A DNA stretch of 64,000 bases. Source: Tethya wilhelma. Taxonomy: Eukaryota; Porifera; Demospongiae; Tethyida; Tethyidae. How positions within the stretch are numbered: the first letter of the stretch is position 1; each line of letters opens with the position of its first letter. The stretch covers positions 482,123-546,122 of the forward strand of contig CAXIPT010000012.1 in the NCBI GenBank assembly GCA_964030475.1, given 5' to 3'. The position numbers were made by a program, and so were the translations under genes. Of the stretch, positions 10,330 through 22,810 are shown piece after piece. Under the pieces are notes generated by a model. That model was not told the DNA's origin, ran no database searches, and saw only the letters and a program-made list of their open reading frames with translations.

Positions 10330-13300
10330 GATTTTTTATATTTGGACAACACAAATAGCAGATTGCTAGCTAATACATGTGTACACCCAATATAGTATAA
10401 TTATTATAGTTATAAAGATTAAGTTATAACTATGTGTAATATTACAACAAGTTAACATTACACACCATGACAATAATTATAAATGCTGCAGCAGTTGGGT
10501 TTTGAAGTTATTGACGTTATCAGCAGAAACAATATCACTAGGCAGTCTGTTCCATAATCGCACTACACCGCAGAAGAAAGAAAAAAAGTAGGTATTAGTT
10601 TTAGCATACGGGACAAAAATTGTCAGGCTGCATGTGTGACCTTGAGTTGTGCTCAAACTGTCTCGTGGGGATGGAGAAGGAATTGAATAATTACCCTTTA
10701 GTAAATTAAACTGGTAAGTTAATCGTAAATAAGTCCTCCTCATCTCAAGCATTGGAAGATTAAAGATGGCCAGAAGAGGGGAGCACCATTCCATTGCTTG
10801 CTGCACACCTTCAAAGCAAATTTCTGCACTGATTCAAGCATTGATATAAGAGATTTGTGGTGCGGTGACCACACAGTGACTGCATACTCTAGTTCAGGTC
10901 TAATACAAGCAAGGTATAGTCTTATCATCTCAGAACAGCTAAGGCAAGCTCATGGTATAATAATAGGCAAAATCTACGAAAAATGATATGGTGTATCTTC
11001 TAAACTAAATCATGTGTTACTATGGAAACTTGATGTAATGATAATCTCACCTTTATTCTACATGGTAATGTAATTAAAAGTATCACGTGACCTAAAGTTT
11101 ATGAATAATCTGCATGCCACTTAATTATGATCACTAAATTATGAATTCATTTTACCGCTACCAAATACTGTTGCTATGGCAACCAAACTTTGAGACCAAA
11201 AACATCTAATAGTCAAGTATCCAAATCTGAGTGGAAATGATGTCCCCGATATATGTGAATATAGATACGGCACAAAAACACCATTTTCTATATAATGCAC
11301 ACCCAAATTTTGCAGCATTTTTGCTAATTTCTTTACGCACATATATCGGAGACAACGTTTCCACCCAAATTCAGATACCTCAGCTTATAGTCCAAAAATG
11401 TGGTCAACAGTATTTGGTAGCGGTAAACCCAATTATTTACAAAAATTGGTAATTATTCATAATTATCAGTTCACATGACCTTTTCGACTAAAGCAACATG
11501 TAGAGGGAAGACATAGCTAACATCATGCATGTTTCCATGGTAACACAACGGTTTGTAAGATAAAGCATTAATTATCAACATGTGTAACAATTTCAGTTAA
11601 GGAACTCTGAGCTTGCCTTAACTGTGATTTGCATGTCGGTAGCAGGTCCTGTAAAGAACTCCAATCTTTTGTCTTGCCTTTTGACAGACTTCAATTATTA
11701 CTTGTTTCTTCCATGACAAATTCGATGTGATCCATACACCCAAATAGAGCTGCCCCTTTAATAACAGTTAATTCTGTGCTGTTATTCTGTTTCCTTGATA
11801 CAATTAGATATTTACACTTGGTGGGGTTAAATTCCAGGAAATTAGAGTCAGACCGGGATGTTAAGCTGTCAATATCAAGTAGGGGAATGTAGTGGTCTGG
11901 ATAACATAATGTCCTCAGCATACATTGATATGGATCCATCAGGAGTCTCACGACTGTTTTCAACGTCATTGATGCATTCTTCCATGATATCAAGAAAGGC
12001 AGTTTTCCATTTCATCCAGCTTGTTTCCACATCAATGCTGTCAAGAATGGAATCAAGGTCAAGATTCATTAATAGATCATTGGCCCTTTCAAAATCTGCA
12101 CACTTGTATCTCCAGATTTTTCTGCGATTGCATGTAGTGCACTTTGTAGGGTTACCATTGTGTTTCATTTGTATGTGGAGGCCATAGTGGTCTGAGTTTG
12201 ATATATAGCTGTGGAATGACTTGACAGGAAATAAAGTGTTGTAAACTTGATACAAAAGCAAGATCAATGAGAGATGGCTCAGAAATTTTGGAGATGTGGG
12301 TAGGGGAAGTGACAACCTGGGAAAATACAAAACTATCAATAAATTCTTCAATTCTGTTATAAAAATAATGTTGTGGATCTAATAAATTAGCATTAAAATC
12401 ACCTAGGATTACAAAATTTAAAAATGCACCAAGTCAATAGAAAATATATTGTTTCAAAGCTTATCAAAAATATCCACAGTTGATAAAATACTCCAACACA
12501 CATGCTTTTCTTTTCAGACAATAATGAAATAACAATGAGTTCTAGGTTTTCAGGGCCATGTATACACAACACCCTGAATGAAAAACTGTTGTTGACGTAT
12601 ATTGCAACTCCACCTCTGTGTCGATTACGGTCAAAGAGTAGTTTGGAATACTGGTTCCCACTCCCTCCCCAGTTTGGAGAGACATCTCACTACCCCTTAG
12701 CACAAACCACCACCTCACAATATGGTTGTTATTCCGATTTATTGACTATTTACGTCTAATTTGTAGTTGGTCACAACTCACAGTAGTAAGCTTTTTGAGG
12801 GTTGCACTGACTGCTGTAAAAGTAGTCTCTCTCAAGGTACCCCAAACTCTTCTGGCTCCAGGTACTGGGACTCTTGCCTTACCCTGAGACTTTGTTGCTT
12901 CATCATTCTGAGCTTGCTGAGAATTTGGTGATTTCTGGCGTCTGTGAACTCTCGATTTCTTGACTTTGTGAGGCGGCTTGGACTTCACTGCTGCTGCATA
13001 GCTCTTGTTCTGTGCTTCAAATGCAAGTTGAAGCTGTTCGACATTTTCCTTCAATTTTTGAAACGCGGATAGCTCACCATCGGGAATGTTATCGCTCTTC
13101 AAATTCGTAGAAGGAGGAGCTGCTGCCACGTTGGCTGTAGCTTCTGTAGCTTGCCGTTGTCTTGTAAGAAGGTCACTGCACTCAATTTTAAGCTCTTCTA
13201 GCATTAAAATTTTTATGCAAGGTTTCTAGCTCAGCTTTGTGCAACAACTGCGTGCACACCAGGCACACGAAGGGTGAAGAACCATCTTTATACAGCTGTC

Positions 13301-13433
13301 TCGTCACACCAGCGCAGTAACGGTGGAGGAGTTTGCCGCAGGTGCCTTCACAGCGGAGGACATCTTTTCCAGCTTAGAAAGGGCCAGTACACAGGTCACT
13401 ATACCTTTGCTTGACATTAGATGATGATGACAT
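10330..13433 (-). pseudogene. CR1/L2-like LINE with PHD-finger ORF1, decayed
   Basis: Minus strand. ORF1 starts at 13433 (MSSSS), has an in-frame TAA about 18 codons in, then a PHD-like Cys/His array (C-x-G-x-C ... H-R-Y-C ... C-x-x-C, about 13370-13240) and a basic linker ending near 12746. ORF2 endonuclease remains at about 12740-12350 (a GGVAIYV-like segment, LGDFNAN). The reverse transcriptase is internally deleted: YAED stands at the YADD position (about 11920), followed by the thumb region, then the C-terminus (RLWNRLPSDIV) to 10477. The 3' UTR runs to about 10330. An unrelated TIR element (10938-11624) interrupts the RT. Several frameshifts make it non-functional. Clade is judged by domain order only. 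Confidence 0.85.
10938..11624. mobile_element. Non-autonomous TIR element nested in the LINE
   Basis: The ends are inverted: CAGCTAAGGCAAGCTCA at the left and TGAGCTTGCCTTAACTG at the right. Inside are further inverted pairs: TGTGTTACTATGGAAAC (about 11013) against GTTTCCATGGTAACACA (about 11550), and ACCGCTACCAAATACTGTTG (about 11154) against its complement near 11410. The element is nearly a full palindrome. No ORF of note; no clear target duplication. Confidence 0.7.
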
Positions 13434-13520
13434 TTCACAGAGAGAATAACAATTATGTTGACAGCTCAAAGTGAATTATAAGTCAAATATGTACAGCAAC
13501 AGGAAAGCTTATAATATTAC
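13434..13520. other. Short spacer
   Basis: Between the LINE 5' end and family-1 copy 1. Nothing recognised. Confidence 0.5.
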
Positions 13521-14531
13521 AAGTAGTAAAATTTCAAAAATAATAAGTAGTATAGGAATGGGCAGTGCTGCAAAAAGTATTGGAACAAGGAATGGTTTCA
13601 ATTTCGGCACATGACTACTTCATTTTCACTTTTGAGCCCTCATAGATAGCTAATTGTCGTAAATGGATGGTTCAAAGAATGATCTCTACTTGAATAGCTT
13701 ACGAGTATCATAAATCTTATCACTTCGCTAAAAAGTGGAATAAAATATAGCAGGCAGAGAGTTAGATTACTGGTCAAACTTGGGCACAAAAAATTAAGTA
13801 GTCATGTGCCGAAATTGAGACCATTCCTTGTTACCTCCACTGTTCCAATACTTTTTGCAGCACTGCCCATTCCTACACTGCTTATTTTTTTCGAAATTTT
13901 TACTACTTGTTCATTCACTTTTTTCAACACTACAGTGAGGACTCGGACTCTCAGAGACTGGTTAGTCTTTACAAAAATACTTGAAGAGTATTACGTAGCT
14001 GTTACAGGCTAATGTGCATACGCATTAAATGCCACGTGGAATGGACAACGACCTTTGAACTCTACTAGAAAAATGGCTACACATGATTCATGAAGTACAC
14101 AAATTTATACCGACTGAAGTTTCAAAGCTTTCTAGCTCTTGTTTTAACACATTTAGGCAGTAAACGAGGGTAAAAGACCCTAGTAGGCTAGTTCAGATGA
14201 AAAGAAGTTACTTTGTGTTGTCAAAGCTGAATTCATCTGTTCAAGTTGTCTGGAAATCGCATTCAAGTAAGTCAGTAAGTAAGAAAGTAAGGAAGTAAGT
14301 AAGTGAGAACAAAATTGTGTGGGTGTACCTTTTGACTAGTGCTCTCTACGAGTGCTTGGGAAAGTTTTGTAAGCTTTATAGGCCTTACTTACTGTTGGTA
14401 ATCAGCCTAAAAGAGCTTCTGAGCAAGCGTGAAGGCTTAGTCTTGCTAGATTTTTATGGTGATACACATTTTGTATTGTGTCTATGGGGCAGTGGGCCCA
14501 TTCCTACTATACGTACTATCGTACGTATGAT
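13521..14531 (-). mobile_element. Family-1 hairpin-ended element, copy 1
   Basis: A large imperfect hairpin (about 13521-13912; arms share TAGGAATGGGCAGTGC and TCATGTGCCGAAATT) is followed by a 0.6-kb body and a small terminal hairpin with stem ATACGTAC / GTACGTAT and loop TATC (14509-14528). The reverse strand of this layout is seen in copies 3, 4 and 5. No coding capacity. Confidence 0.8.
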
Positions 14532-15320
14532 AGTGGATGCAACATAAATTAAATTCATTAGTTTTAGTATCTTGCAATTAGTGAAGTAGTCTAAAAGTAC
14601 TAAATAAAAGATGACACCAAAGTGAAAAGATCAACTGACTAGCTGTAGATAGTATTGCACAAATCAGGAAACATGTAATACATGATTACAAGTACTACAA
14701 CACTAGGATGTATGTGAAAAGGTGATATTGCTAATTGTTCCTAGAGCTGGTAAACTATGTTTTCAAAATGTCCATTTATGGAATTACAACTTGCAAGTTC
14801 AATTTCTAGCACTACTCTAGGAAGGTTGGACAATACTGCAGACCTTACCATTCAATTCTGCACACTTAGGAGAATTTGAATGAGGCATGTCCACTTTGTT
14901 ATAGTTTGGATAAAAGCCTGACTTGGACCACAATCGTATATATGACAGTTTTTACTGGAATTTTGATTCAGTAGGTCTTTCAGGTGCTCTAAATCAAAGC
15001 AATTTTTTATTCCGTTGTTTTTTAATTGAAACATGACAATCCATTTGAAAGCTCTTATTATGCTCATTTTACATGACATTGTACTAACTTTTTTTGAAGA
15101 TAAAATTAATTACTAACAAACAATATGCAAAAGTACCTAGGCAGTCCAAAAAAAGGTAACAAAAAGGTAACAAAAAGGTCACAAAAGAATCTTATATGCC
15201 TTCATATTTGAGTCTACGTGGGTTGTACAACCCTGCAGACCTTACTGTTCAATTCAGTACACAGTAATGGTATCCACAACTTGGAAAACGTAGGCCTGAC
15301 TTGGGCCACAATCTTATGTA
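14532..15320. repeat. Spacer with two diverged direct repeats and an AAAAAGGTAAC simple repeat
   Basis: About 14830-14940 and 15227-15317 share CTGCAGACCTTAC, TTCAATTC and CACAATC-type blocks roughly 400 bp apart. 15150-15182 repeats AAAAAGGTAAC. No gene seen. Confidence 0.5.
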
Positions 15321-15327
15321 AAAAAAA

Positions 15328-15515
15328 GTAATGAGACACAGGAATGGCTTAAAAGAAAGCAAACATGATGGAATGGCTGTTTAAGTGTGTAAAGAACCCT
15401 TCTCTTGGCTGCATGTAATTCTCTTGTTTCCATGTCAAGTCATTTATTTTGCCGCCTACAGGAAGAATTCTTTAAACAGCCATTCCATCTTGTTTGTTTC
15501 CTTCATTTCCAATGT
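15328..15515. mobile_element. Family-2 hairpin MITE, diverged copy
   Basis: Inverted arms GTAATGAGACACAGGAATGG and the complement of CCATTCCATCTTGTTTG. The same family occurs at 23231, 28246 and 50978. Confidence 0.6.
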
Positions 15516-15546
15516 TTTTTTTATTTGTTTGTTCAGATTTTTCACT

Positions 15547-15621
15547 AGCCTCGTACCCAGGCCACTCCGCCCTCTTTTTAGTGTTTCATGTTAAAAATCG
15601 GGAGGGCCTGGAACATGTCCG
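15547..15621. repeat. 75-bp dispersed repeat, also at 50042-50120
   Basis: Both copies contain CTAGCCT-GTACCCAG, then CTCTTTTTAGTGTTTCATG and GGGAGGGCCTGG. It looks like the end of an unknown element. Confidence 0.55.
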
Positions 15622-15857
15622 GCCTAACGTGAGGTTGAACAGTGGTCAAACAATAATTAGTGAGCGAGCGTGGGTGAAGCCATTACATCACCTGTATTGC
15701 CTAAAGACAATGGTTTTTGCGCCCTGGGCCAGGTAGTTGTACAATAGTAGATCGAGCCTTATTCTGTACTTGGTGCTTGTCTATAATCTATGCTTTAGTA
15801 TACTTTACTCACAGGGAAAAAAATTTTACTTTAATATTTCAATTTTTAACTTAATTA

Positions 15858-17168
15858 TTTTAAAAATTTCAAAAAAATATAAGTAGTGTAAGAATGAGCT
15901 GTGCGGTAAAAAATATTGGAACAAGGCATGTCTCAATTTCGGCACATGACTACTTAATTTTTATTCTTGATCCCTCATTGCCTCATATGGATCCTCAGTG
16001 TCGTAAATGATGATCAGTACCATAGCACTGCATGGTTCAAATTCCTACTAATCAGTTGGCTAAGCAGTGGAGTAAACCATAACAGACAAGTAACTTAAAT
16101 TGGACTGCCAGGCAAGAGTTGGGTATAAAAAATGAAGTATAGTCATGTGCTGAAATTGAGACATGCCTTGTTCCAATACTTTTTACTGCACTGCTCATTC
16201 TTACACTACTTATATTTTTTAAAATTTTTACTATACTTGTTCATTAACTTTTTTCAACACTACAGTGTGAAGACTATCAGAGACTGGTTAGTCCCTACAA
16301 AAAGCTTGAGTAGCAGCTACAACAATGTCATACACTTATTGTGCTGGAAGAGGCTAATAATGCCACGTAGAACTCTAGCTTAAAGATGGCTGCATTGTAG
16401 CACATGAATTTATACACTAAGTTTCAAAGCTTCTCTGCATATTGACCTTAAATTTGACCTAATTAATATTCAAGATGGTAATATCTTTACAGTGGAATAA
16501 TTTTTTCCATAGAAACTGAAAACCATAATTACTAGGTCTAATATAAAAACATTGATATGCAAATTAGGTGATGTGACCATTTTATTTTTGCTAAATCAGC
16601 AAATTATGAATAATTCATTTTCCAGAAAGCTTCCAGGGTAGCTATGGCAACCAAATTTTGTATGGTAAATCAGAACATGGTAACGAACATAATATCGCTC
16701 GGGGATGGTATCACGCATATCATCAATGGAGATATTCTAATTTTTCTATTAAATGCACACCTGCCAAAACCTCCTTCTCGGCCATATCATGAAATATGCA
16801 ATGAAATTTCACCCCCATGGGATTTCATGATTATACGAACCTGTGGACAAATTTTGGTTGCCATGGCAACCCGGGAAGATTTCCGGAAAATGAATTATTC
16901 ATATTTTGAGTGGTTGTGTTTAAAGCTCCTCATTTTTGTGAATATTAATCGCTCAATTTCAAAAATTTGTCAACTTGCCACAGAAAGGTTATATAATATT
17001 CTTAGGATATAAATACTTTTTGCCATGATGGTCTAATATCTTGTAAATATGATTTTTATTTAGCATGTTTTGGCTTGTTTTTTTAATAGACCCTGGCCTT
17101 AATAGCGCAGAGTTTGTGTGTATGGGACAGTCGGCCCATTCCTACACTATGTACTACTGTACGTATGA
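15858..17168 (-). mobile_element. Family-1 element, copy 2, with a nested palindromic insertion
   Basis: Same order as copy 1: large hairpin (15858-16240), body, terminal stem GTAC-TACT-GTAC (about 17147-17160). The body is interrupted at about 16440-17095. Confidence 0.75.
16600..16918. repeat. Imperfect palindrome nested in family-1 copy 2
   Basis: Arms of about 60 bp: TATGAATAATTCATTTTCC at the left, with its complement GGAAAATGAATTATTCATA at the right, each next to a TATGGCAACCAAA-type block. It resembles the inner arms of the element at 10938-11624, which also carry CTATGGCAACC, so both probably belong to one group. Confidence 0.65.
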
Positions 17169-17466
17169 TACCTATAATAACCAGTTTAGATGTCCTGTGG
17201 ATAAGCTCCACCCCCTCAAAATGTAACTGAGCTCAAATGTTGACGCAACACTTAACTTGACACAAAAATTATTATTAGAATACAGCACTGTCATATTATA
17301 TTATGCAACTGACTGAACTAAACCAAAGGTTACAACAGAACTTAGCATGAAGCAGCAAATATTATAGTTAATACCTAATAATAAACTAATACTAAACTCA
17401 ACATAACTAGCCAACTACACACACTACTAAAAGTTCAATATTATGTTAGGCAATATAGTTGTAGTT

Positions 17467-20400
17467 CTAGTCATCATTTTCAGCTCTATCAATATGTGCG
17501 ATCCCAACATCACTGTCACAAAGATGTTTGGATATGTTTGTATCAGCGACCCTCTTGCAACAAACTTCTGAGGTACACTTGACACCTCTGGCATTCGCAG
17601 AGTCTTCCATTTTATTGAAATCTCGTACACTTGAGACACTTGACCATGGTAGTTGCCCAGCATTTTCATATATGGTTATTTTTTGTGGGGGATTAGATGT
17701 CTTGCTAAGCATTTTGGGATTTGGATCAGTTTTGATGTTACTCGGTAATGTAGAACCTTTTGGTAGAGTGGTCATGTTGTAAGCTGAGCTAGTTCCTCTA
17801 CAATCAGCTCTGGATGTGCATTGTTTGCATGTGATCATTGCAAACCAAATCTTCCATTGGTTTCGAACTTCACCCTTCTTGATGCCGTGAAGGACAAAGA
17901 ATAGGACCCCTTGAAATGCAACAAAGATACTGAAGAGGATCTGAAAAGCTAAGGAAAGACCATGAATAGTGGTGCCACTTGCAGCAAGTCCAAATCCCCA
18001 ACCAAGTCCAAACAGGGCAGCTAGTCCAAAACCAATGATCACTTTTTCTTTGACAAACTTGATTTTATCTTGTTTCCTTTGAGTACTATTTCGGCATAAT
18101 GAAACCAGGATTAGAATGAAGAAGATCCAGTTAATGAGGTATATGATGACAAATGGAGCAACAGTGCCAACCCAAAATGGAGGCCCAACAGATCGGCAAC
18201 TACATAGAGAAGATTCATTACATGTATAGAATCCATAGAAACAATTATGAGGCTACAAACATAAAAGGAGAGTGCTATTTTGCTTATACCATCACTGTGT
18301 CAAATCAGCAAAACTGTGTCAAAAAAGCCTGATTTGGCATGTTTTGTGCTGATTGACAACGAAATTTAGCACAATTAGCTATATATTAAATCATTATTTT
18401 TGCTATTAGCACATTAAAACAGCACAATTTTTTGAGAAAATTAGCCAAAATAGCAAAATTGTGCTATTTTAACACAACCTATGCTAAACTATGAATACTT
18501 ATGAGGCTTCATTTGAATATCAGATCGTAACTGAGCATGCTCAGTAGCTCATTTTTGAACTTATAGCTGAGCAGCTGCTGGGCAAAAATTTGAGAGACCC
18601 TGAGAGACTGGTTGAAGAAGCGTACAATGGCAAAAGAATGGCTAGAAGAACAGAAAAGGAAGAAAGTCTACTACCTAAAGTTCCATGTTTGAGGTAAGAA
18701 AACTGAATAACTATTCATTTTGGATTACTAACTAGCTATGATAATTTTTTCACACACAGCTGCAGTTTGCCCTGCCATTGATTGAACTTCAAAGTGATAT
18801 CCTCACAAGCTAATAATATTTGAGGTAAAACAAACTAAATTAATCTAGATTGTCTGCCTGGTATGATGTAGCTATACCCCATACAGGCACTGATACTGCA
18901 GCTGTCCCCTGTTGCTTCAAATCACTTTGCTATACTGACTTAGTGACAACAACAGCCTGTTCACCAGCAAGTACAGTACTTTGAAACTTAGTTGTGTGCT
19001 CCCCTCGATTCGCACTATGGGTAAGCAAGTTTGTGGTGTTGTGTGAGCATTTTTAGTGTGTATATAGTCACATGTATGTGTCATGCATACTTTGTGTGCT
19101 AATATATAAAAATTATTATAAAGCCTTATATTTCTTTCTATATAATTGTACAGTTTGTCAATAGTGGTCTTTTGCATCAAGAGAAACTTTACTGGAACTA
19201 AACCATACTGAAAACATTGGTAATAACAGTCAAAATCAGACCATGTGAAGATCAAGGTTCATTGTAGTATATGTCATGACGTAATAATCTTCAATCATTT
19301 CTCACTGTATACTCAGTATATCACAGTTACATGTACACCCCTGAGTTCTGTCATCAAGTAATTTTTCTTTGTTGTAAATTTGAAAAAAAACAAACAAACT
19401 ATTTTTAAGTCATGGCAGTTAAATTTATAGTATTGTGCATGGGGCATTGGAAACAGTGAAATTTTTAGCACAGCACAAATCAGCACAATTTTGGGCTTAG
19501 CACACTCAAATCAACACACTTTTGCGCTTAGCACACTAAAATCAGCACGTGTGTAGTTGTGCTAAAACTGGAGACATTTAAGTAGCATGTTTTGTGTGTC
19601 AATTTAGCACTCTCATTTTATGTGTGTAAAATGTTTACATTTGATCATGAAACATAAACTTACAATCCAGAAGGAGGCTTGCTTGAGTTACTGTTAAGTG
19701 TTTCATCACTGGCTGATGTAGTATTACAGGGTGTTGGTACTGTATTGCTGAGGTAATAGTAGCTGTTTAGTGGACCAGCCAGAAGTATTACAACTACCAA
19801 TGGTACAACTAATAAAATGAAAAGAAATTTGATCATGTAGCTATAGTACTATGTATATTAAGTTTTATCTCAGGCTTTCAATAACTAATGGAAGTTGTAC
19901 AGTTACAGAATTAGTAATTTACATGCTACACTTTGAAATACTTACGCCAGACTATCAAGCCTGCCTTCAGAACAAATTTCGGTATGTGTGTGTTCAGCAC
20001 TTTGACTAGTTTCCTATAAAGGTAGACAGCTTCCACTGTTGTCCATCCAAAGAAGACTAGCATAAAGTATTGGAGAAGAGCAGCTGCTATGCCACATATT
20101 GGAGGCACTGGTGCAGCATGTGCTCCAATTAGGAATGTAACATAGAGGCATATTAATGTAATTGAAATATTGATGAGAAGTTGACCATGACCACTCTCTC
20201 TCAGTTGCCTTCATAATTATATTGAAAATACACATAAACAATATATGTAACATTAATTTTAGCTTTTGAGTTGGTCTTACGTACTTGGTGGCAATGTAGG
20301 TGATAACAAAAGTGACCAAACAGATCAGAGACAAAGGCAATCCAATATACGTGACTACTTCAGGAACAAATGTATACAGAGATGGTTCCACAATCCCATA

Positions 20401-20942
20401 AGTAACATCCTATGGAATGGAAGCAGCAATGTACAAAAACAATAATTACTGTTTAGTGCAAAATTTTAGTAGTTGGCAGTTTTGGTAAGCACTGCCAATA
20501 TTATAAATCTGCGAAACAGTCTTTTTTGTGCAGCACATATTGAATACATGTATTGCTAAGTTGCTAATCATGAAATTTTGACAATATTTTATTCCCACCA
20601 ATATTTTGGGCAATATGGCAGTTTGTATATACACTACAGATTCCTTATAACATCTTGCTTGCATTAGCTTACTAGTAGCAATCCAAAGTGTCCTGGTTGT
20701 GAATATTGAGCTATTAATAGAGTAGTTTGATCTTTTGCAGGACATTCACCTTCATTTAGTATTTTGCTTGGATTTGATAGCATACAGTTGTCCACAGACC
20801 AAGCACCTAAATTATCTAATAAAGTATAATATGAAACATCCAATGAAATGATATTTATAATAATTATAAGATTAATTGCTACTAATTTACTGTTGCTTCC
20901 TGGATCCCATAATCCACAAATAATGTTGGTATTTTGAATAAC
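17467..20942 (-). CDS. Adhesion-type GPCR, C-terminal part (GPS, 7TM, tail), six exons
   Basis: Exons (minus, high to low): 20942-20891, 20815-20673, 20409-20285, 20208-19946, 19808-19664, 18199-17467. All borders are GT-AG and phases join to one frame of 486 aa plus stop. Exons 1-2 encode a GPS-like module (CGLWDP, LGAWSVDNC, then GHFGLL) in which the usual HL-T/S cleavage triplet is absent. Exon 3 is TM1. Exon 4 holds TM2-TM3, with a class-B style WTTVEAVYLYRK. Exon 5 is TM4, and exon 6 holds TM5-TM7 plus a tail of about 130 aa with several Cys. Family role: membrane receptor with a GAIN/GPS ectodomain coupling to G proteins; ligand unknown. The start and ectodomain exons were not found to the right of 20942. 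Intron 5 carries a 1.36-kb TIR element. It is a paralogue of the plus-strand receptor ending at 63423. Confidence 0.88.
18258..19624. mobile_element. TIR element in the receptor's last intron, with GCACAATT-rich subterminal arrays
   Basis: Ends are inverted (CATAAAAKGAGAGTGCTA, 17 of 18 pairs). Many copies of AGCACAATTT and its complement lie at 18280-18480 and 19440-19610. A 16-bp palindrome ACTGAGCATGCTCAGT sits at 18530-18545 and recurs in the element at 54155-55489. No transposase seen. Confidence 0.7.
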
Positions 20943-21289
20943 CTGTATAATAATATGCACAACAACATTATAATAATTATAATAGTTATTATTATTATTA
21001 TTATATCATTATTATTATCATTCACTTTTCAGTAGCTAAAACTACTCCTAGCAAACTACACTTAAGTAGCTACTAGTTACAAAACGACAACAACAACAAC
21101 AAAAAGACAACAGCAACATATTAATTATTAACTAACAATAAACAACTACATAAATAATATATATTAAGTAGCAATCTGTTGAACATTAGCAGTCAAGTGC
21201 TTGCATGTGCATCGTGAGCATGGACATTCACGATGGTATGTGCAAGTGACATTGGAATTGAATTCAATTGTTTACAAAACTAGACCAGA
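20943..21289. other. Low-complexity spacer
   Basis: TTA-type repeats (about 20985-21020) and CAACAACAACAA (about 21085-21105). The missing GAIN exons of the minus-strand receptor should lie to the right of here, but none was recognised. Confidence 0.5.
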
Positions 21290-21690
21290 GGTACTTGTAT
21301 AATTATGTTCTGCTTTAGAGTATTGTGGGACAGTGAAAGATCTAGAATGTAGCTTGGAAATGAGTTCCACAGTTTGATAACTCTGTTGAAATAAAAATGT
21401 TTTGTCGTTGTTCTTATATTAAAGTTAAGTTTTAAATTTGTTACTGCTTCCAGCTTTGGTTTGTGCTGTCACAAATGACATGTATTGGTATATAGGTTAA
21501 TGTTGTCATCTAGGTCACTCAAGCACTTGATTAGAAACATCAGGTCCTGAAGTTCAAACAATCTCATTAATGGTAACAAATTTAATGAAACTAGCCTTTC
21601 CTAGCTTGTATATAGCTCATGGCATAATTGTTCAATATAGACTTTGTAGCTCTTCTTTGGATGCGTTCTATGTTATTAATATCCCTTATT
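21290..21690 (-). pseudogene. LINE reverse-transcriptase C-terminal fragment
   Basis: The minus strand gives IERIQRRATKSIL, LNLLPLMRLFELQDLMF and HFYFNRVIKLWNSFP. These are typical of the C-terminus of CR1/jockey-like ORF2, with one frameshift and one stop. Confidence 0.75.
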
Positions 21691-21803
21691 AATCGTTCTA
21701 TATAAGTTATTAATAGAGTAAGTAATCTATTGTCGTTCTATGTTATTAATATCCCTTATTAATCGTTCTATATAAGTTATTAATAGAGTAAGTAATCTAT
21801 TGT
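21664..21803. repeat. Two exact 70-bp tandem copies
   Basis: 21664-21733 and 21734-21803 are the same, starting CGTTCTATGTTATTAATATC. The duplication begins inside the LINE fragment. Confidence 0.9.
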
Positions 21804-22810
21804 CGGACACAACCTATATTCGGACACCATTTTTAGCCTATACAGTAAGCATGACCATTTGCATTCCTATCATATAATAGTACTACTCTTCCTTAACAAC
21901 ATACCTGGAATTGAATCAGTGGAGGCGATATCCTTCGTAGCTATGGCTCAAAATACAGAGGTGTCTGAAACCTCTCTATTTGGACATTTACCTCCATTTT
22001 CGGACGGTGGCTTTTATTAAACGTAGGAAAGGCTTGTGGACACAAAGAGTGTATGTGCACAATGTGGAAGTAAAATTGGGCAGTTTATACGAATGGCATA
22101 TGAAAATACAAAAATTTAATTGCATACATCGTCCGTGCTAACGCTTTCATTTACACGTTACGTCTAACTCTCATTATCACTGTAGGAAATAAAATGTTTC
22201 AACGTAGCAGAAATAGGGAAAATCGCGTGTCAAAGCTTGTATTGAACCAGATATTAGGCTCTAAGCTTAAATACTAAGCAAGAAACCCGTACAAAAGATT
22301 TTATATCAACAATAGAGAGAGCTTTCACAGTCAACTTAGCCTAGTAAGGCTGTCAATCACTCTGCCTGGGTCTTACTTGCCGTTTCTTGCCGTGTACGTG
22401 TATCAACAATACTGCTGCTAAATTTGTTTGTCAACCTACCTTTTGCCTAGTGCTGTTGTTGTACAACAAAAGGGTGTTTAAGTGCTACGTTTCTAGTGCT
22501 TAGACTTGTCTTAGAGCCAGCAAAAAGATGCCAAAAAAAGGTAGAGCCATGTGCTTCATTGTCAGCACACTGATTCAACATTATGTAATCCACGTAAAAC
22601 GGAAACAGCTATGAATAATTTGAAACGTTGGTTTAAACCGAACAGGAACTTTATATTGAGGGCTATTGTAGCAAATTTTCCATCTACTGTATGCTTACAG
22701 AACCTCACTTAGTGCTGTCCTATGATGGTGCTAATGAGCCTAGCTTTGGTTTATGGTATAGATTGGAGTACTTAGCCAACTGACTTATTGCACATCATCC
22801 TTTTATTTAG
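21804..22810. other. Unassigned 1-kb stretch before the TMEM87 exons
   Basis: No recognisable exon, repeat end or RNA gene. It is the only place left of 22811 where the preceding TMEM87 exon could sit without overlapping the minus-strand receptor, and none was found. Confidence 0.5.

Noticed and set aside
18199..18252. Longer last exon of the minus-strand receptor starting at 18252
   Set aside because: That acceptor leaves the exon join out of phase; the acceptor at 18200-18201 restores the frame and keeps the conserved loop Cys.
20279..20284. TM1 exon ending at 20281 using the GTAAGA donor
   Set aside because: It breaks phase with the TM2 exon; the overlapping GTACGT donor (exon end 20285) joins in frame.
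21653..21803. Possible CRISPR-like direct repeats
   Set aside because: Only two adjacent 70-bp copies with no spacer between; a simple tandem duplication in animal DNA.
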